Assembly: GCA_045539925.1 (NCBI GenBank)
Contig: JAZQGH010000184.1
Location: 1-64,000, forward strand
Reading direction: 5' to 3'
From: SFWF01 sp045539925
GTDB taxonomy: Bacteria > Bacillota > Clostridia > Oscillospirales > Acutalibacteraceae
Length of the DNA stretch: 64,000 nucleotides
Under the pieces are notes generated by a model. The model had not been told where the DNA came from, ran no database searches, and worked only from the letters and a program-made list of their open reading frames with translations. The translations under genes and the position numbers were made by a program. Below are positions 32,003-40,205 of the stretch, piece by piece. How positions within the stretch are numbered: the stretch's first letter is position 1; each line of letters starts with the position of its first letter.

Positions 32003-32515
32003 ATGAAAAAAGTTGCAAAGTTTGAAAAAGTATCGTTTAAGGAATTTTTCGCATCTATGAAACGCGAGTTTGACCGTTTTACAGATTATAGAATCCGTGA
32101 GATTTACGAGAGTATCCAGCTCCCCGAGCGAGCTACATCAGGTTCGGCGGGATATGATATAAGAACCCCGTTTGAATTCGATCTTGCTCCGGGAGAAACA
32201 ATTAAGATACCTACAGGCATTAGAGTGAATGTCAAAAACGGATGGTATTTAGGATGCTATCCGAGAAGCGGCCTTGGTTTCAAGTATAGATTACAGCTCG
32301 ATAATACAATCGGTGTAGTAGATTCGGATTATTATTACTCTGATAATGAAGGGCACATCTTTCTCAAAATGACAAACGACACACACGAGGGTAAGACTAT
32401 TTCCGTTGCGCTCGGTGACAAGATTGCTCAGGGAATTCTTACACAGTTCGGAATCACCTATGACGACAAAGTAAAGACAAAAAGAAACGGTGGATTCGGA
32501 TCAACAGGCAAATAA
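32003..32515 (+). CDS. dut: dUTP diphosphatase (dUTPase), 170 aa
   Basis: All five trimeric dUTPase motifs are present: SAGYDIRTP (1), YPRSGLGFK (2), NTIGVVDSDYY (3), GDKIAQGILTQFG (4) and RNGGFGSTGK (5). Hydrolyses dUTP to dUMP, keeping uracil out of DNA and feeding thymidylate synthesis. An N-terminal extension of about 40 residues precedes motif 1. Strong context with other nucleotide genes. Confidence 0.95.
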   Translation: MKKVAKFEKVSFKEFFASMKREFDRFTDYRIREIYESIQLPERATSGSAGYDIRTPFEFDLAPGETIKIPTGIRVNVKNGWYLGCYPRSGLGFKYRLQLDNTIGVVDSDYYYSDNEGHIFLKMTNDTHEGKTISVALGDKIAQGILTQFGITYDDKVKTKRNGGFGSTGK

Positions 32516-32527
32516 AGGGGTGCTTGA

Positions 32528-32740
32528 ATGAGAGAAAATGGTGTGATTAGCGTCCCGATTTGGGAAAAGTACACGCTTACAGTAGAAGAGGCGGCGGAAT
32601 ACTTTCGGGTCGGCGAAAACAAATTAAGAAGGATCATTCAGGAAGATAAGAATGCCGATTTCGTGCTCTGGAATGGTAATCGACCGCAGATCAAACGAAA
32701 AAAGTTTGAATCATATATAGACAGAACTAACCTTATTTAA
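32528..32740 (+). CDS. xis: excisionase, Tn916 Xis-like, 70 aa
   Basis: PIWEKYTLTVEEAAEYFRVGENKLRRII is the winged-helix start of Tn916-type excisionases, with an ending KRKKFESYIDRTN. It lies between dUTPase and integrase, the usual Xis position. It would bind the attP arms to favour excision. Confidence 0.88.
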   Translation: MRENGVISVPIWEKYTLTVEEAAEYFRVGENKLRRIIQEDKNADFVLWNGNRPQIKRKKFESYIDRTNLI

Positions 32741-32755
32741 AATACATATTGAAAG

Positions 32756-32802
32756 AAAAGAACCCGAGAAGTATAATTTAATATGCTATATTGGGTTCTT
32801 TT
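32756..32802. terminator. terminator between xis and int
   Basis: AAAAGAACCC (32756) and GGGTTCTTTT (32793) form a 10-bp stem whose ends give A-runs and T-runs on both strands. It separates the long operon from the integrase. Confidence 0.7.
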
Positions 32803-32830
32803 CATAATATTATGAAAGGAATAAAAAGTT

Positions 32831-34204
32831 ATGTCAGAAAAAAGAAGAGATAACAAAGGTAGAATACTGAGATCAGGAGAGTCTCAAAGAAAGGACGGTA
32901 AGTACGAATATAAATATACAGACTCATGCGGAGAACGACATAGCGTATACAGTTGGAAGCTTGTCGCAACAGATAAGCCACCAGAAGGAAAGCGCGATGG
33001 TGCTTCTCTTAGAGATATGATTAAGGAAATCGAGCGCGATTTATTAGATAACATCTCTAATTACGACGCAAAAAAGATAACAGTCGACACTCTTTTCGAA
33101 AGATTGATAAGTTTGAAGAGGAACAGGAAGCCTACTACTATCGCAATGTACCGCAGTATCTATAACAGCAACATCAAAGATCGATTCGGTAATATGAGAG
33201 TTATAGATATAAGACATAGCATAATAAAAGAATTCTACCTTCAAAAACTCGAGCATTCATCTTCGATAGGAACTATAAAATTATTAGACGGGGTATTAGG
33301 CGGGGTGTTGCGATTGGCGGTAAAAGATGGGTATATTAGAACGGATCCCTCAGAGGGAATCGTAAAAGAGCTGTCCGTTAATTTGCCGACCGAAAAGAAG
33401 AAGAAAAAGAAACACGCTTTGAGCAAATTCGATCAAGAGCGTTTCATGTCATATTTACTAAGCGATTTACGGTTTAGTGATTATATCCCTATATTCATTT
33501 TTTTATTAGGAACCGGGGTTAGAATCGGAGAATTAGCAGCGCTACAGTGGTCAGACTGCGATTTTGAAAATATGATAATTCATATAAATAAAACGCTATC
33601 TTATAAGAATTTACACGGCAAGGGATATGAATATTTAATGACAAGTGCGAAAAGCTCGTACGGTGAAAGAGAAATCCCAATGTTCCACGAAGTGAAAAAC
33701 ATCCTTCAAATGCTTTGGGAAAACGGACATCCAAAATCACAGATAGAAGTTGGCGGATATAACAATTTCGTATTCATGTCGAGTAAGGGGCTGCCTATAA
33801 AAGCTGTTAATGTCGATAGAACCATAGACACTATAGTCGAACGATTTAACGAAACGGAGTGTAAGAGGGCAATGATAACGGGGGAACAGTTTGTCCCAAT
33901 GCAAAAATTTTCGGTTCATATTCTTCGTCATACTTTTTGCACAAGACTATGTGAGGTAGAAAATAACTTGAAGGTTATTCAAGAGATTATGGGACATTCA
34001 AGTATCGCTGTTACAACGGAAATTTATGCAGAAGCAACGACGGAGCAGAAGCAAAAGACCTTTAATAAAATTGACTCAGGTGATGTACTCGTAGGAGCAA
34101 CAAACGCTGATATGTCATATCTGTTTCGAAAGCATAAAGAGGCTCTTGACGCTGAAGCTAAGCCATTCAATCCGTTAAATAAATTTACGACAAAATATGA
34201 TTGA
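32831..34204 (+). CDS. int: site-specific integrase, tyrosine recombinase, Tn916-like, 457 aa
   Basis: The N-terminal arm-binding domain (RRDNKGRILRSGESQRKDGKYEYKYTD, split here as RRDNKGRILRSG and KYEYKYTD) is of the Tn916 Int type. A core-binding domain follows at about 85-180. Catalytic residues: Arg in GTGVRIGELAALQW, HILRHTF (His-x-x-Arg), His in MGHSSIAVTTEIY and the final Tyr of that segment. AGGAATAAAAAGTT precedes the ATG. Integrates the phage at attP (34184-34557). Confidence 0.94.
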   Translation: MSEKRRDNKGRILRSGESQRKDGKYEYKYTDSCGERHSVYSWKLVATDKPPEGKRDGASLRDMIKEIERDLLDNISNYDAKKITVDTLFERLISLKRNRKPTTIAMYRSIYNSNIKDRFGNMRVIDIRHSIIKEFYLQKLEHSSSIGTIKLLDGVLGGVLRLAVKDGYIRTDPSEGIVKELSVNLPTEKKKKKKHALSKFDQERFMSYLLSDLRFSDYIPIFIFLLGTGVRIGELAALQWSDCDFENMIIHINKTLSYKNLHGKGYEYLMTSAKSSYGEREIPMFHEVKNILQMLWENGHPKSQIEVGGYNNFVFMSSKGLPIKAVNVDRTIDTIVERFNETECKRAMITGEQFVPMQKFSVHILRHTFCTRLCEVENNLKVIQEIMGHSSIAVTTEIYAEATTEQKQKTFNKIDSGDVLVGATNADMSYLFRKHKEALDAEAKPFNPLNKFTTKYD

Positions 34205-34557
34205 CGTTCTGAATTTACGACAAATTTTACGACACTTGACCGAAAAAATATAAGAACTTTTAAGAAGATATGTGACGCAAAAAGCGTCAAAAACCCTCGA
34301 AAAGTGAGGATATAAGAGCTTTTAAGAAGATATATCAAGTCAAGTTAACATATTAATAATTATAACACAACTCATAGACTAAAAGTTAACAATGTGTTCA
34401 TAAGTAGGGGTGTGATACTTGCGAGACAATGGCTGTAGTACCGTTGTAATAAGGATATGATTTAAGAATTGTTATTACGCAAATCCGTTTTACGACACTT
34501 TTACGACATTTGAAAAGAACTCTATATAGCACATAACAGTCGTATTATTTTACGACA
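34184..34557 (+). other. attP: attP region with six arm-type repeats
   Basis: TTTACGACA occurs six times in the same orientation: 34184 (in the 3' end of int), 34214, 34226, 34489, 34500 and 34549. Three lie on each side of about 250 bases, with 11-12 base spacing in the pairs. This is the arrangement of Int arm sites on P and P' arms. Between them a 22-base direct repeat beginning AAGARCTTTTAAGAAGATAT (34252 and 34313) could serve Xis or the core. GACGC/GCGTC and CCTC/GAGG hairpins lie between the repeats. Confidence 0.75.
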
Positions 34558-34648
34558 CTACCGTCTCAAGAAGAGACGGCATACATACGTTGTTTGTTTA
34601 TAAGAATGTTACTGTTAGTAGCACTGTTATAAGTAAATAATATACGCG

Positions 34649-34689
34649 AAAAAAAATCCCCCAAAGACGCTATAACAGCGCTCTGGGGG
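34649..34689 (-). terminator. late-operon terminator (-)
   Basis: CCCCCA..AGACGCT and AGCG..TCTGGGGG form a long stem around ATAAC. On - it is followed by eight T's. It ends the tail and lysis transcript. Confidence 0.8.
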
Positions 34690-34962
34690 ATCAATCAATG
34701 TTTCTGTGCCGCACATTGTGAAGCGTTTTTGAATAAGCGGCTTTCTTCGTTATCGGGCAACCGCAAACCGACCCACCGCTACCTTAGGAGTGTTAGGTTC
34801 ACTCCCTCAAATCCTTGGACGACTCCGCAGATTATCCTAACTCTCAACGTCATTATTTATAGTCGTGCGAGCGTACGACATCCCAGTTCGGGCATTTTCG
34901 GTTGGTTCCCTAATGTGCAAGATGCAGTTTTTCAATGCTACTCTGCTTCGCAATATAAATCT
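34690..34962. ncRNA. structured non-coding region between two terminators
   Basis: No ORF with a ribosome binding site exists in 273 bases. Several complementary pairs occur: CAATGT/ACATTG (34697 and 34714), GTTAGG/CCTAAC, GGAGTG/CACTCC and GTCGT/ACGAC. On - it would be the 3' tail of the late transcript or an RNA made from it; on + it would end at 34963-34991. TCCTAAGGTAGCG on - matches a conserved 23S rRNA stretch. Could be a new phage RNA; the evidence is local folding only. Confidence 0.35.
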
Positions 34963-34991
34963 AAGCGGCTCTTTACGAGCCGCTTTTTTTT
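34963..34991 (+). terminator. terminator (+)
   Basis: AAGCGGCTC and GAGCCGCTT pair around TTTAC, followed by eight or nine T's. It stops + transcripts, such as read-through from int, before they enter the late operon. Confidence 0.85.
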
Positions 34992-35616
34992 ACTTGTTAT
35001 ATCCTCTCGCATCCTCTAAAAACGTGTGGTTTTTCAGATGCGCTTCATACGACTCTTTAATAATCTGATAATTAATATCAATTTCTCCGTTTGTCATATC
35101 GTGATCTTTGAGGAATGCTTCGTACTTTTCATAAACCTTAAAAATACGATTAAACTCCTCTCGGGATACAATTGCATTAGGAGAACTAACCTTAGTCGCA
35201 AAGTCGATAATTCGGTCTCGGCTTGTCTGAACGAACATCTCTTCAGTCATTTTTGTGTTGTTGTTAAGAGCCTGAACTGCGCTATCAAGTTTAGCTCCTA
35301 TCTCTACGATAGAACTGTCATATACATCCGCTCTGCTGTTAACCCACTGCATCCAGCTATCTCTCTTTGCAATATTGTCAGCCGAATAGTGGCCGTTAAC
35401 TTCTTCAAGAAGCCGCTTTACTTCTTTTTGCACTGCGAGATTATCGATCCGCTCTTGCTTTTTTCTCTTAAAGTACTTTCTGATCTTCATCATCTCGGGC
35501 ACTGTTTTGCCGAAAAACTCGCAAAGTTCCCCGATTAACTGAATCACAAATATTACAGCAATAATAACAAGCGCAATTTTCGCGGGAACGTTTAAATACT
35601 CTACAAATCCAATCAT
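34990..35616 (-). CDS. membrane-anchored coiled-coil protein, 208 aa
   Basis: One transmembrane helix at about residues 10-32 (IALVIIAVIFVIQLIGELC) is followed by a long helical, charged domain with EEFNRIFKVYEKYEAFLKDH. It lies downstream of holin and amidase. It may be a second lysis or tail-associated membrane protein; similar proteins next to clostridial phage holins are uncharacterised. Confidence 0.6.
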   Translation of the reverse strand: MIGFVEYLNVPAKIALVIIAVIFVIQLIGELCEFFGKTVPEMMKIRKYFKRKKQERIDNLAVQKEVKRLLEEVNGHYSADNIAKRDSWMQWVNSRADVYDSSIVEIGAKLDSAVQALNNNTKMTEEMFVQTSRDRIIDFATKVSSPNAIVSREEFNRIFKVYEKYEAFLKDHDMTNGEIDINYQIIKESYEAHLKNHTFLEDARGYNK

Positions 35617-35621
35617 AACTA

Positions 35622-35945
35622 TTAACCCTCCGTCTTAGGAGCGTTAACAGTTTTCGACATGGCGCAGAGACTGTCGATCATATTACTAACGACTGCCATA
35701 TCGATGTCGTAGTTTACGGTTTCAGACGATGTTTCCACCATCGCCATTACCCACTCTTTACGAGTAGCGCCGTCAGCAAATTTTTCTTCTGCCTCTGCCA
35801 TATAAGACATAACAAGAGAGAGAAGCTGAGTCCAGTTCTTTTCTTTTACTGCTTTTTGTACATACTCAACGAGCTTAAAAACAAGCGGAATAGCTACCGC
35901 AAGTCCGGATACAATCGTAAGAATATGCTGTCCAATGTTTTCCAT
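35622..35945 (-). CDS. holin, LL-H-type, 107 aa
   Basis: Residues 7-30 (ILTIVSGLAVAIPLVFKLVE) form the only transmembrane helix, followed by WTQLLSLVMSYMAEAEEKF and a soluble tail. This matches the LL-H-like phage holins, which have one membrane helix and an amphipathic soluble part. Sits directly after the amidase gene in transcription order. Confidence 0.75.
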   Translation of the reverse strand: MENIGQHILTIVSGLAVAIPLVFKLVEYVQKAVKEKNWTQLLSLVMSYMAEAEEKFADGATRKEWVMAMVETSSETVNYDIDMAVVSNMIDSLCAMSKTVNAPKTEG

Positions 35946-35957
35946 AATGATACCTCG

Positions 35958-36896
35958 TTAATCTTTCATGTAGTTGTAAATACGATGTAAAAATACGAGC
36001 ATCTCCTGTCTTGTACAGTTCTTATGTAATTTATAATTTCCGTGCTCGTCTCCGTATAATAATCCGTTCGAGACAGCGAAATTTACTGCCTCGGAAGCCC
36101 ATTCATCCGGCACACTATCGTCGATAAGGTTAAAATCATCGTCGCTCTCAGAAGGAATTTCAGGCTCTCTGAGAGCAGTTAGATATGTGTTAATAAGAGC
36201 CTTGTACTTCTTCCAGTTAGCAAGGGCTTTGTCGTGCGATGTAGTCTTAAATATATAAGTAGGGCACCACTTTTTCTTTGCAACGTAGTTAGTACTTTGC
36301 TCATCTGAGTCTTCAAAAATATTGCCTGCTGATTTATTCACCCAGTACGTGTGCGACACAACCTTGTCGATGTCAAGGTCGAAATGCCAAAGCAACCAAG
36401 CGACAATTCGTGCGCTGTTGTCATACGCTTTAGCATCATGCTCTTCGTTATCGTTCATTATGACTTCAATGCCGATACTGGTCATATTTCCACCCGTCTT
36501 GTTAGAGCCATCCCCGGCGTGCCAACCCACCTCTGCTTCTCCTTCGGGGTCGGCAGGGCAAAGCCCCGTACCCATTCTGAGGTTCTGCCAAGCGCACACG
36601 TCGTCGATGTACAAATGTACACGAGCTGATCTCATATTTTCGTTGTATGTAGCTCGTGTATATTGTTCTCCGTCGTCATAGGTTCCGTCGATGTCATTTG
36701 TGTTATGTATGGTGATAAATTTAGGAATTCCAGTTCCGTTAGAGAGAGGCTTATTCTTTTTGTACAGCTCTCCTTTTTCAAAACCGGCAGCGGCTGCTTT
36801 GGAAGCATCCTTCCAGCGCGTCCCGTCGGGGATAATTTTTTCACAAACAAGGACGCCATTGATCTCGTACTGATAGTTAGGAGTTAATAATGCCAT
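35958..36896 (-). CDS. N-acetylmuramoyl-L-alanine amidase endolysin, 312 aa
   Basis: The amidase_2 domain shows FITIHNTND (Zn-binding His), VGWHAGDG, VVSHTYWVNKS and KKWCPTYIF at the end of the catalytic core. Residues about 265-312 (VPDEWASEAVNFAVSNGLLYG then CTRQEMLVFLHRI) form an SLH-like wall-binding unit. It cleaves peptidoglycan at lysis with the holin. The same wall-binding unit recurs alone upstream at 36907-37083. Confidence 0.9.
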   Translation of the reverse strand: MALLTPNYQYEINGVLVCEKIIPDGTRWKDASKAAAAGFEKGELYKKNKPLSNGTGIPKFITIHNTNDIDGTYDDGEQYTRATYNENMRSARVHLYIDDVCAWQNLRMGTGLCPADPEGEAEVGWHAGDGSNKTGGNMTSIGIEVIMNDNEEHDAKAYDNSARIVAWLLWHFDLDIDKVVSHTYWVNKSAGNIFEDSDEQSTNYVAKKKWCPTYIFKTTSHDKALANWKKYKALINTYLTALREPEIPSESDDDFNLIDDSVPDEWASEAVNFAVSNGLLYGDEHGNYKLHKNCTRQEMLVFLHRIYNYMKD

Positions 36897-36906
36897 AGAC
36901 GTCTCC

Positions 36907-37083
36907 TTATTTTACAAGGTCATAAAGACGCTTTAAGAAAACAAGCATCTCCTGTCTTGTACACGTACTGTGAAGTTTATAGTCGCCGTGCTCGTTTCCG
37001 AAGAGGATACGGTTTTCAACTGCCCATTCAACAGCTTCAACAGCCCACTCATCGGGAATATTGTCTTTTTTGATTTCTTCCAT
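36907..37083 (-). CDS. stand-alone SLH-like wall-binding protein, 58 aa
   Basis: Encodes IPDEWAVEAVEWAVENRILFG and CTRQEMLVFLKRLYDLVK, a close copy of the amidase C-terminal unit with no catalytic domain. AAAAGGAGGACGCAAAA is a strong ribosome binding site. Could be an independent wall-binding subunit of the lysin or a competitor for binding sites. Confidence 0.8.
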   Translation of the reverse strand: MEEIKKDNIPDEWAVEAVEWAVENRILFGNEHGDYKLHSTCTRQEMLVFLKRLYDLVK

Positions 37084-37107
37084 TTTTGCGTCCTCCTTTT
37101 CGTGATT

Positions 37108-37485
37108 TTAGCAGTCTCTATATCTGTTTATATCTTCTTGTATCTTCTTATAACGTCCCTCTTCATCTTCGTCAAACGACGCTTTTACTGATTTTTTATT
37201 TCCAAAAGCGTTGTGCTTACTCAGATTCTCAAACAGAGATTTAGCAAAGTAGGGAACAATAATACCGATAATCGCAGTAGCAATAGTTTTTGAGAGCGAC
37301 TCTGCGATTTCCGCTCTTCCGCACCATGCAAGCACATAAGTACCCCACATCATAAGAATGCAGTGATTTGTTACCTTGGTAAGCATTCGTTTTGAATATT
37401 CTGTGTCCTTCTTGTTGGCACGGTTTTGCAGCGCCGTTTTGATTTTTGAAAACAGCGACACCTTTTTCTTTCTCTTTTTAGCCAT
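37108..37485 (-). CDS. membrane protein of the lysis region, 125 aa
   Basis: A basic N-terminus (AKKRKKKVSLFSKIK) precedes two hydrophobic helices (ILMMWGTYVLAWCG and TIATAIIGIIVPYFAKSL) and a charged tail. TTGGAGGCTATT precedes the ATG at 37485. The layout, with two helices and position before the amidase, resembles a second holin or antiholin; not proven. Confidence 0.6.
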   Translation of the reverse strand: MAKKRKKKVSLFSKIKTALQNRANKKDTEYSKRMLTKVTNHCILMMWGTYVLAWCGRAEIAESLSKTIATAIIGIIVPYFAKSLFENLSKHNAFGNKKSVKASFDEDEEGRYKKIQEDINRYRDC

Positions 37486-37501
37486 AATAGCCTCCAAGTG
37501 T

Positions 37502-37538
37502 GACGCCGCAGGATAATTCCTGCGGCGTCTTTTTTTTT
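37502..37538 (+). terminator. strong terminator facing against the late operon
   Basis: GACGCCGCAGGA and TCCTGCGGCGTC pair perfectly around TAAT, followed by nine T's on +. The genes on both sides are read from -. On - there is no U-tract, so it would stop antisense transcription only. Confidence 0.75.
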
Positions 37539-38010
37539 ATTCAACTATCTCCCAGTTCGGCTTATATTCGTGCGGTGCATATGAGTTGTTGTCAACAAGA
37601 CTCCTAAACACCTTTGTAATGCCGTCTTCGTCCTCATCAACGCAAACTTCATCTTTCATATAAAGACCGCTCGTCCCGTTTGAAGGGACGAATCGTTTTG
37701 CACGAGAAGGGTCTTTTGTGTGAGCAAGGCTCCAAAGCGTGCGATTGTTATTCGGACGCACGTCGGGATAATGAGAAGCGTTATGAGGAATAAGCAATGT
37801 GAATACCTGTTTCTCATCGTCCATGATGTCGTAAACGGGTGCTCCTGCAGCCCATCCTGTATAGTCCTTTGTAGGGTCAAACATGGGAATCTTGTCCTCT
37901 TCGGCAATAATTGCCGTACCATCCATATCTGCTGCTCTTGCTCGTAAGTCAAGCGCGTCATTAACGCCTTGCTGATAAAGTACATTTAACACAAGCTGTT
38001 TGTTTGTCAT
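37537..38010 (-). CDS. tail-associated protein with carbohydrate-binding-like motif, 157 aa
   Basis: FDPTKDYTGWAAGAPVYDI and FRSLVDNNSYAPHEYKPNWEIVE frame a protein similar to the 137-residue gene at 43248 (FPTWRPDTAYEVD, SLVDNNTWEPG). The 'x-W/Y-x-x-G-x-x-V-x-x-x-G' pattern suggests a CBM5/12-like sugar-binding fold. Likely virion-associated. Confidence 0.65.
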   Translation of the reverse strand: MTNKQLVLNVLYQQGVNDALDLRARAADMDGTAIIAEEDKIPMFDPTKDYTGWAAGAPVYDIMDDEKQVFTLLIPHNASHYPDVRPNNNRTLWSLAHTKDPSRAKRFVPSNGTSGLYMKDEVCVDEDEDGITKVFRSLVDNNSYAPHEYKPNWEIVE

Positions 38011-38285
38011 GCGTTCTGTACCCCCTTGTTATAAGCTTCGGCAAGAGCGTCGTATGTAAGATAGTTTTCGAAGATGTAGCCTGCGTCAACTTTGATAACT
38101 ATCACAGAGTCCGCGTTAGGGATCTCATCGTGGTTACGGAGATTGTAAGGCTTGTTTCTATAAGCGATGCCTACAGCATCATTCTCAGTTGCTGCAATAT
38201 AAGTGCCGTTATGACTGATTTTTATATATCGAACAGAGTCGGTAATACCGAGCTCAGTCCCGTCTGTTTTAATAATTCGGTACAT
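38007..38285 (-). CDS. hypothetical tail-region protein, 92 aa
   Basis: Beta-rich protein starting MYRIIKTDGTELGITDSV, comparable to MYYKVLKDGRVIDVLDRL at 53612-53926. Both occur next to adsorption genes. No known function. Confidence 0.6.
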   Translation of the reverse strand: MYRIIKTDGTELGITDSVRYIKISHNGTYIAATENDAVGIAYRNKPYNLRNHDEIPNADSVIVIKVDAGYIFENYLTYDALAEAYNKGVQNA

Positions 38286-38303
38286 AATATACCTCCATTC
38301 CTT

Positions 38304-40193
38304 TTATACACAAAACGCGAAAGCAACGCCTCTGTAATAATCCGCTTCTGATGTGCTTATTGTACCTGAAGTAGTAATACAGCAGAAGCTTGTACTATTG
38401 TTTATATATGGAGATCTTAGCCACCAACTTGATTCCTTTTTTCGAGGATTACCTAATTCATAATATTCGTATTTAAATCCTTCGTTTGGCGCTATATAAA
38501 AATCGCTATATCCTTCAACTTCAGCCAATGAGAGTAAAAATAGCTTATCGTTAACTTCATATGTTACAGTTTGCTGACTTCCATAACCTGTCGTTTTTAT
38601 TACAGAAACAATGTAATCATTAGGCTCTGACATTTTATTTAGCATTTTGGGCAAAACACTTTTTCTCATACGAGAGTTGTGCCATCCGTTTGCATTAGTC
38701 GTTGAACTCTCCATCCTTTCAGATGTGACACACTCTACCGTTTGAAAAGTTATACCAGCTTTACCAATTTTCTCTTCGTCAACGGCGAAGTCTGCGTTAT
38801 AGTTTTCAGCATCTGTGAGATCGTCGTGGTAAAACCCGATAATTCGGACAACAATATCAGAATCGTCGTACGAAACAGTTTTCTCGTCCCCGATCTTCCA
38901 ATATTCATCTGCTTTTCCGGCTTTGCAAACTGCGGAAATATCTCCCCAAGACATACTCTCTAATGTATCTTTTCCGGGAAGGAATATAGCTGTAACTTCG
39001 CAAGTAGCATTAGCAGGAGTGGTATAGTTTTTACTTCCAGAAACACGAGCCGTGATTATTGCGGTTCCATTTTTTTGATTTGGGCTCGATATTGTTACCA
39101 TCGTGCCGTCTACTGTCACAGTTGCAATGGTTGTATCACTCGACTCAACACTCACAACGCCATCTCCCACGTACCATATCTCGATCCACTGAGTAGATCC
39201 TTCGGAGTCAAGAGGGATATATTGGGCACTAAAAGTCAAGGATCCATCAGCTTTGTCTATAGCCCAAGTAATCCGTTTTGTAGTAGATGTCCCGTCTTCC
39301 CACATGGCATTTTCTGTAGGGGTAAATGTCGCCTCGTAAATACCTGCGTCTGTGGCACTTGTAATGCCTCCTATTATGAGGTGGGCGCTATCATAATTAC
39401 TCCAAATAGGAGACTGTTCATTCCCTGTATAAGTCAAAGTCCCGCTCTGAGAAGGCACACCCTCAATCGTGATTTTTTGCGGCATGGCTGCTACTCTTGA
39501 ACCTTCGTCAACAGAAATATCCCCCGCTGTAGAAACAGGGAAAAGTGAGAAGTAATAAGTCGTACCATTCGTAAGCCCTTCAGCCACGTATTCGCTAACG
39601 GCACTATTTTGTATAGTATACGCAACTCCATCATCGATGCTTTCGGGATATTTTTCGCTATTGTAAACAATAACGATGTGGTCTAACTGTGCAAGCGTCA
39701 CGTCAGTTGACTCTTCTGCGACTATATTTCCGGGGTTAGTCCATTTGATCGTAACCTTTTCAAATCCGGGAGAAGCTACCAAATCTGATACTCCGTCGAG
39801 ATAGATTGGCGTAGGGGTAATCTCAAACTGACCTTCATCCGTGTTCGTATAGGCGAACTTATGATTATAAGGGAAGAACTTATAGTAATATGTTTGTCCG
39901 TTGGCAAGCCCCACATCTTTTAAATAAACTCCTGAATATTGGTTGTGTGTAGTCGAATCCACTACCAACTTCCCGTCAATAGGGGTTTTAGGATAAGAGC
40001 CTCCCTTTCGGACAAGTTTTGTTCCTTTCCAAGTCGAAACAGCTTCTCCTTCGTAAATAACATCGCCCGGATCAGCCCATTTGATATAAGCTTCTCCCGA
40101 GCCTGCAATAGCATCAATATTCGTAACATCATCGAGAGGGACGCTGACGCCACCCGAGCCGCCTCCAAGAGGAAAGTATGAAATAATAGGCAT
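38304..40193 (-). CDS. tail fibre with FN3/Ig-like domains and C-terminal 'WWLRSP' domain, 629 aa
   Basis: Starts MPIISYFPLGGGSGGVSV. Two fibronectin III-like repeats (residues about 20-115 and 135-235; AYIKWADPGDV, VTIKWTNPGNI, GQTYYYKFFPYN) and Ig-like domains (about 250-400, STTKRITWAIDKADG) lead to a C-terminal domain (about 410-629) with LESMSWGDISAVCKAG, IGFYHDDL and SSWWLRSPYIN ... GVAFAFCV, matching a DUF6273/C-type-lectin-like layout. Probable receptor-binding protein; paralogue of the next gene. Confidence 0.75.
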   Translation of the reverse strand: MPIISYFPLGGGSGGVSVPLDDVTNIDAIAGSGEAYIKWADPGDVIYEGEAVSTWKGTKLVRKGGSYPKTPIDGKLVVDSTTHNQYSGVYLKDVGLANGQTYYYKFFPYNHKFAYTNTDEGQFEITPTPIYLDGVSDLVASPGFEKVTIKWTNPGNIVAEESTDVTLAQLDHIVIVYNSEKYPESIDDGVAYTIQNSAVSEYVAEGLTNGTTYYFSLFPVSTAGDISVDEGSRVAAMPQKITIEGVPSQSGTLTYTGNEQSPIWSNYDSAHLIIGGITSATDAGIYEATFTPTENAMWEDGTSTTKRITWAIDKADGSLTFSAQYIPLDSEGSTQWIEIWYVGDGVVSVESSDTTIATVTVDGTMVTISSPNQKNGTAIITARVSGSKNYTTPANATCEVTAIFLPGKDTLESMSWGDISAVCKAGKADEYWKIGDEKTVSYDDSDIVVRIIGFYHDDLTDAENYNADFAVDEEKIGKAGITFQTVECVTSERMESSTTNANGWHNSRMRKSVLPKMLNKMSEPNDYIVSVIKTTGYGSQQTVTYEVNDKLFLLSLAEVEGYSDFYIAPNEGFKYEYYELGNPRKKESSWWLRSPYINNSTSFCCITTSGTISTSEADYYRGVAFAFCV

Positions 40194-40205
40194 AACTACC
40201 CCTCC

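Noticed and set aside
34860..34900. 23S rRNA fragment
   Set aside because: Only 13 bases match a universal segment; flanks do not resemble rRNA, so no rRNA gene or remnant is called.
35026..35538. 170-codon + ORF over the late membrane protein
   Set aside because: Antisense shadow of the 208-residue gene with no ribosome binding site and no recognisable domain.
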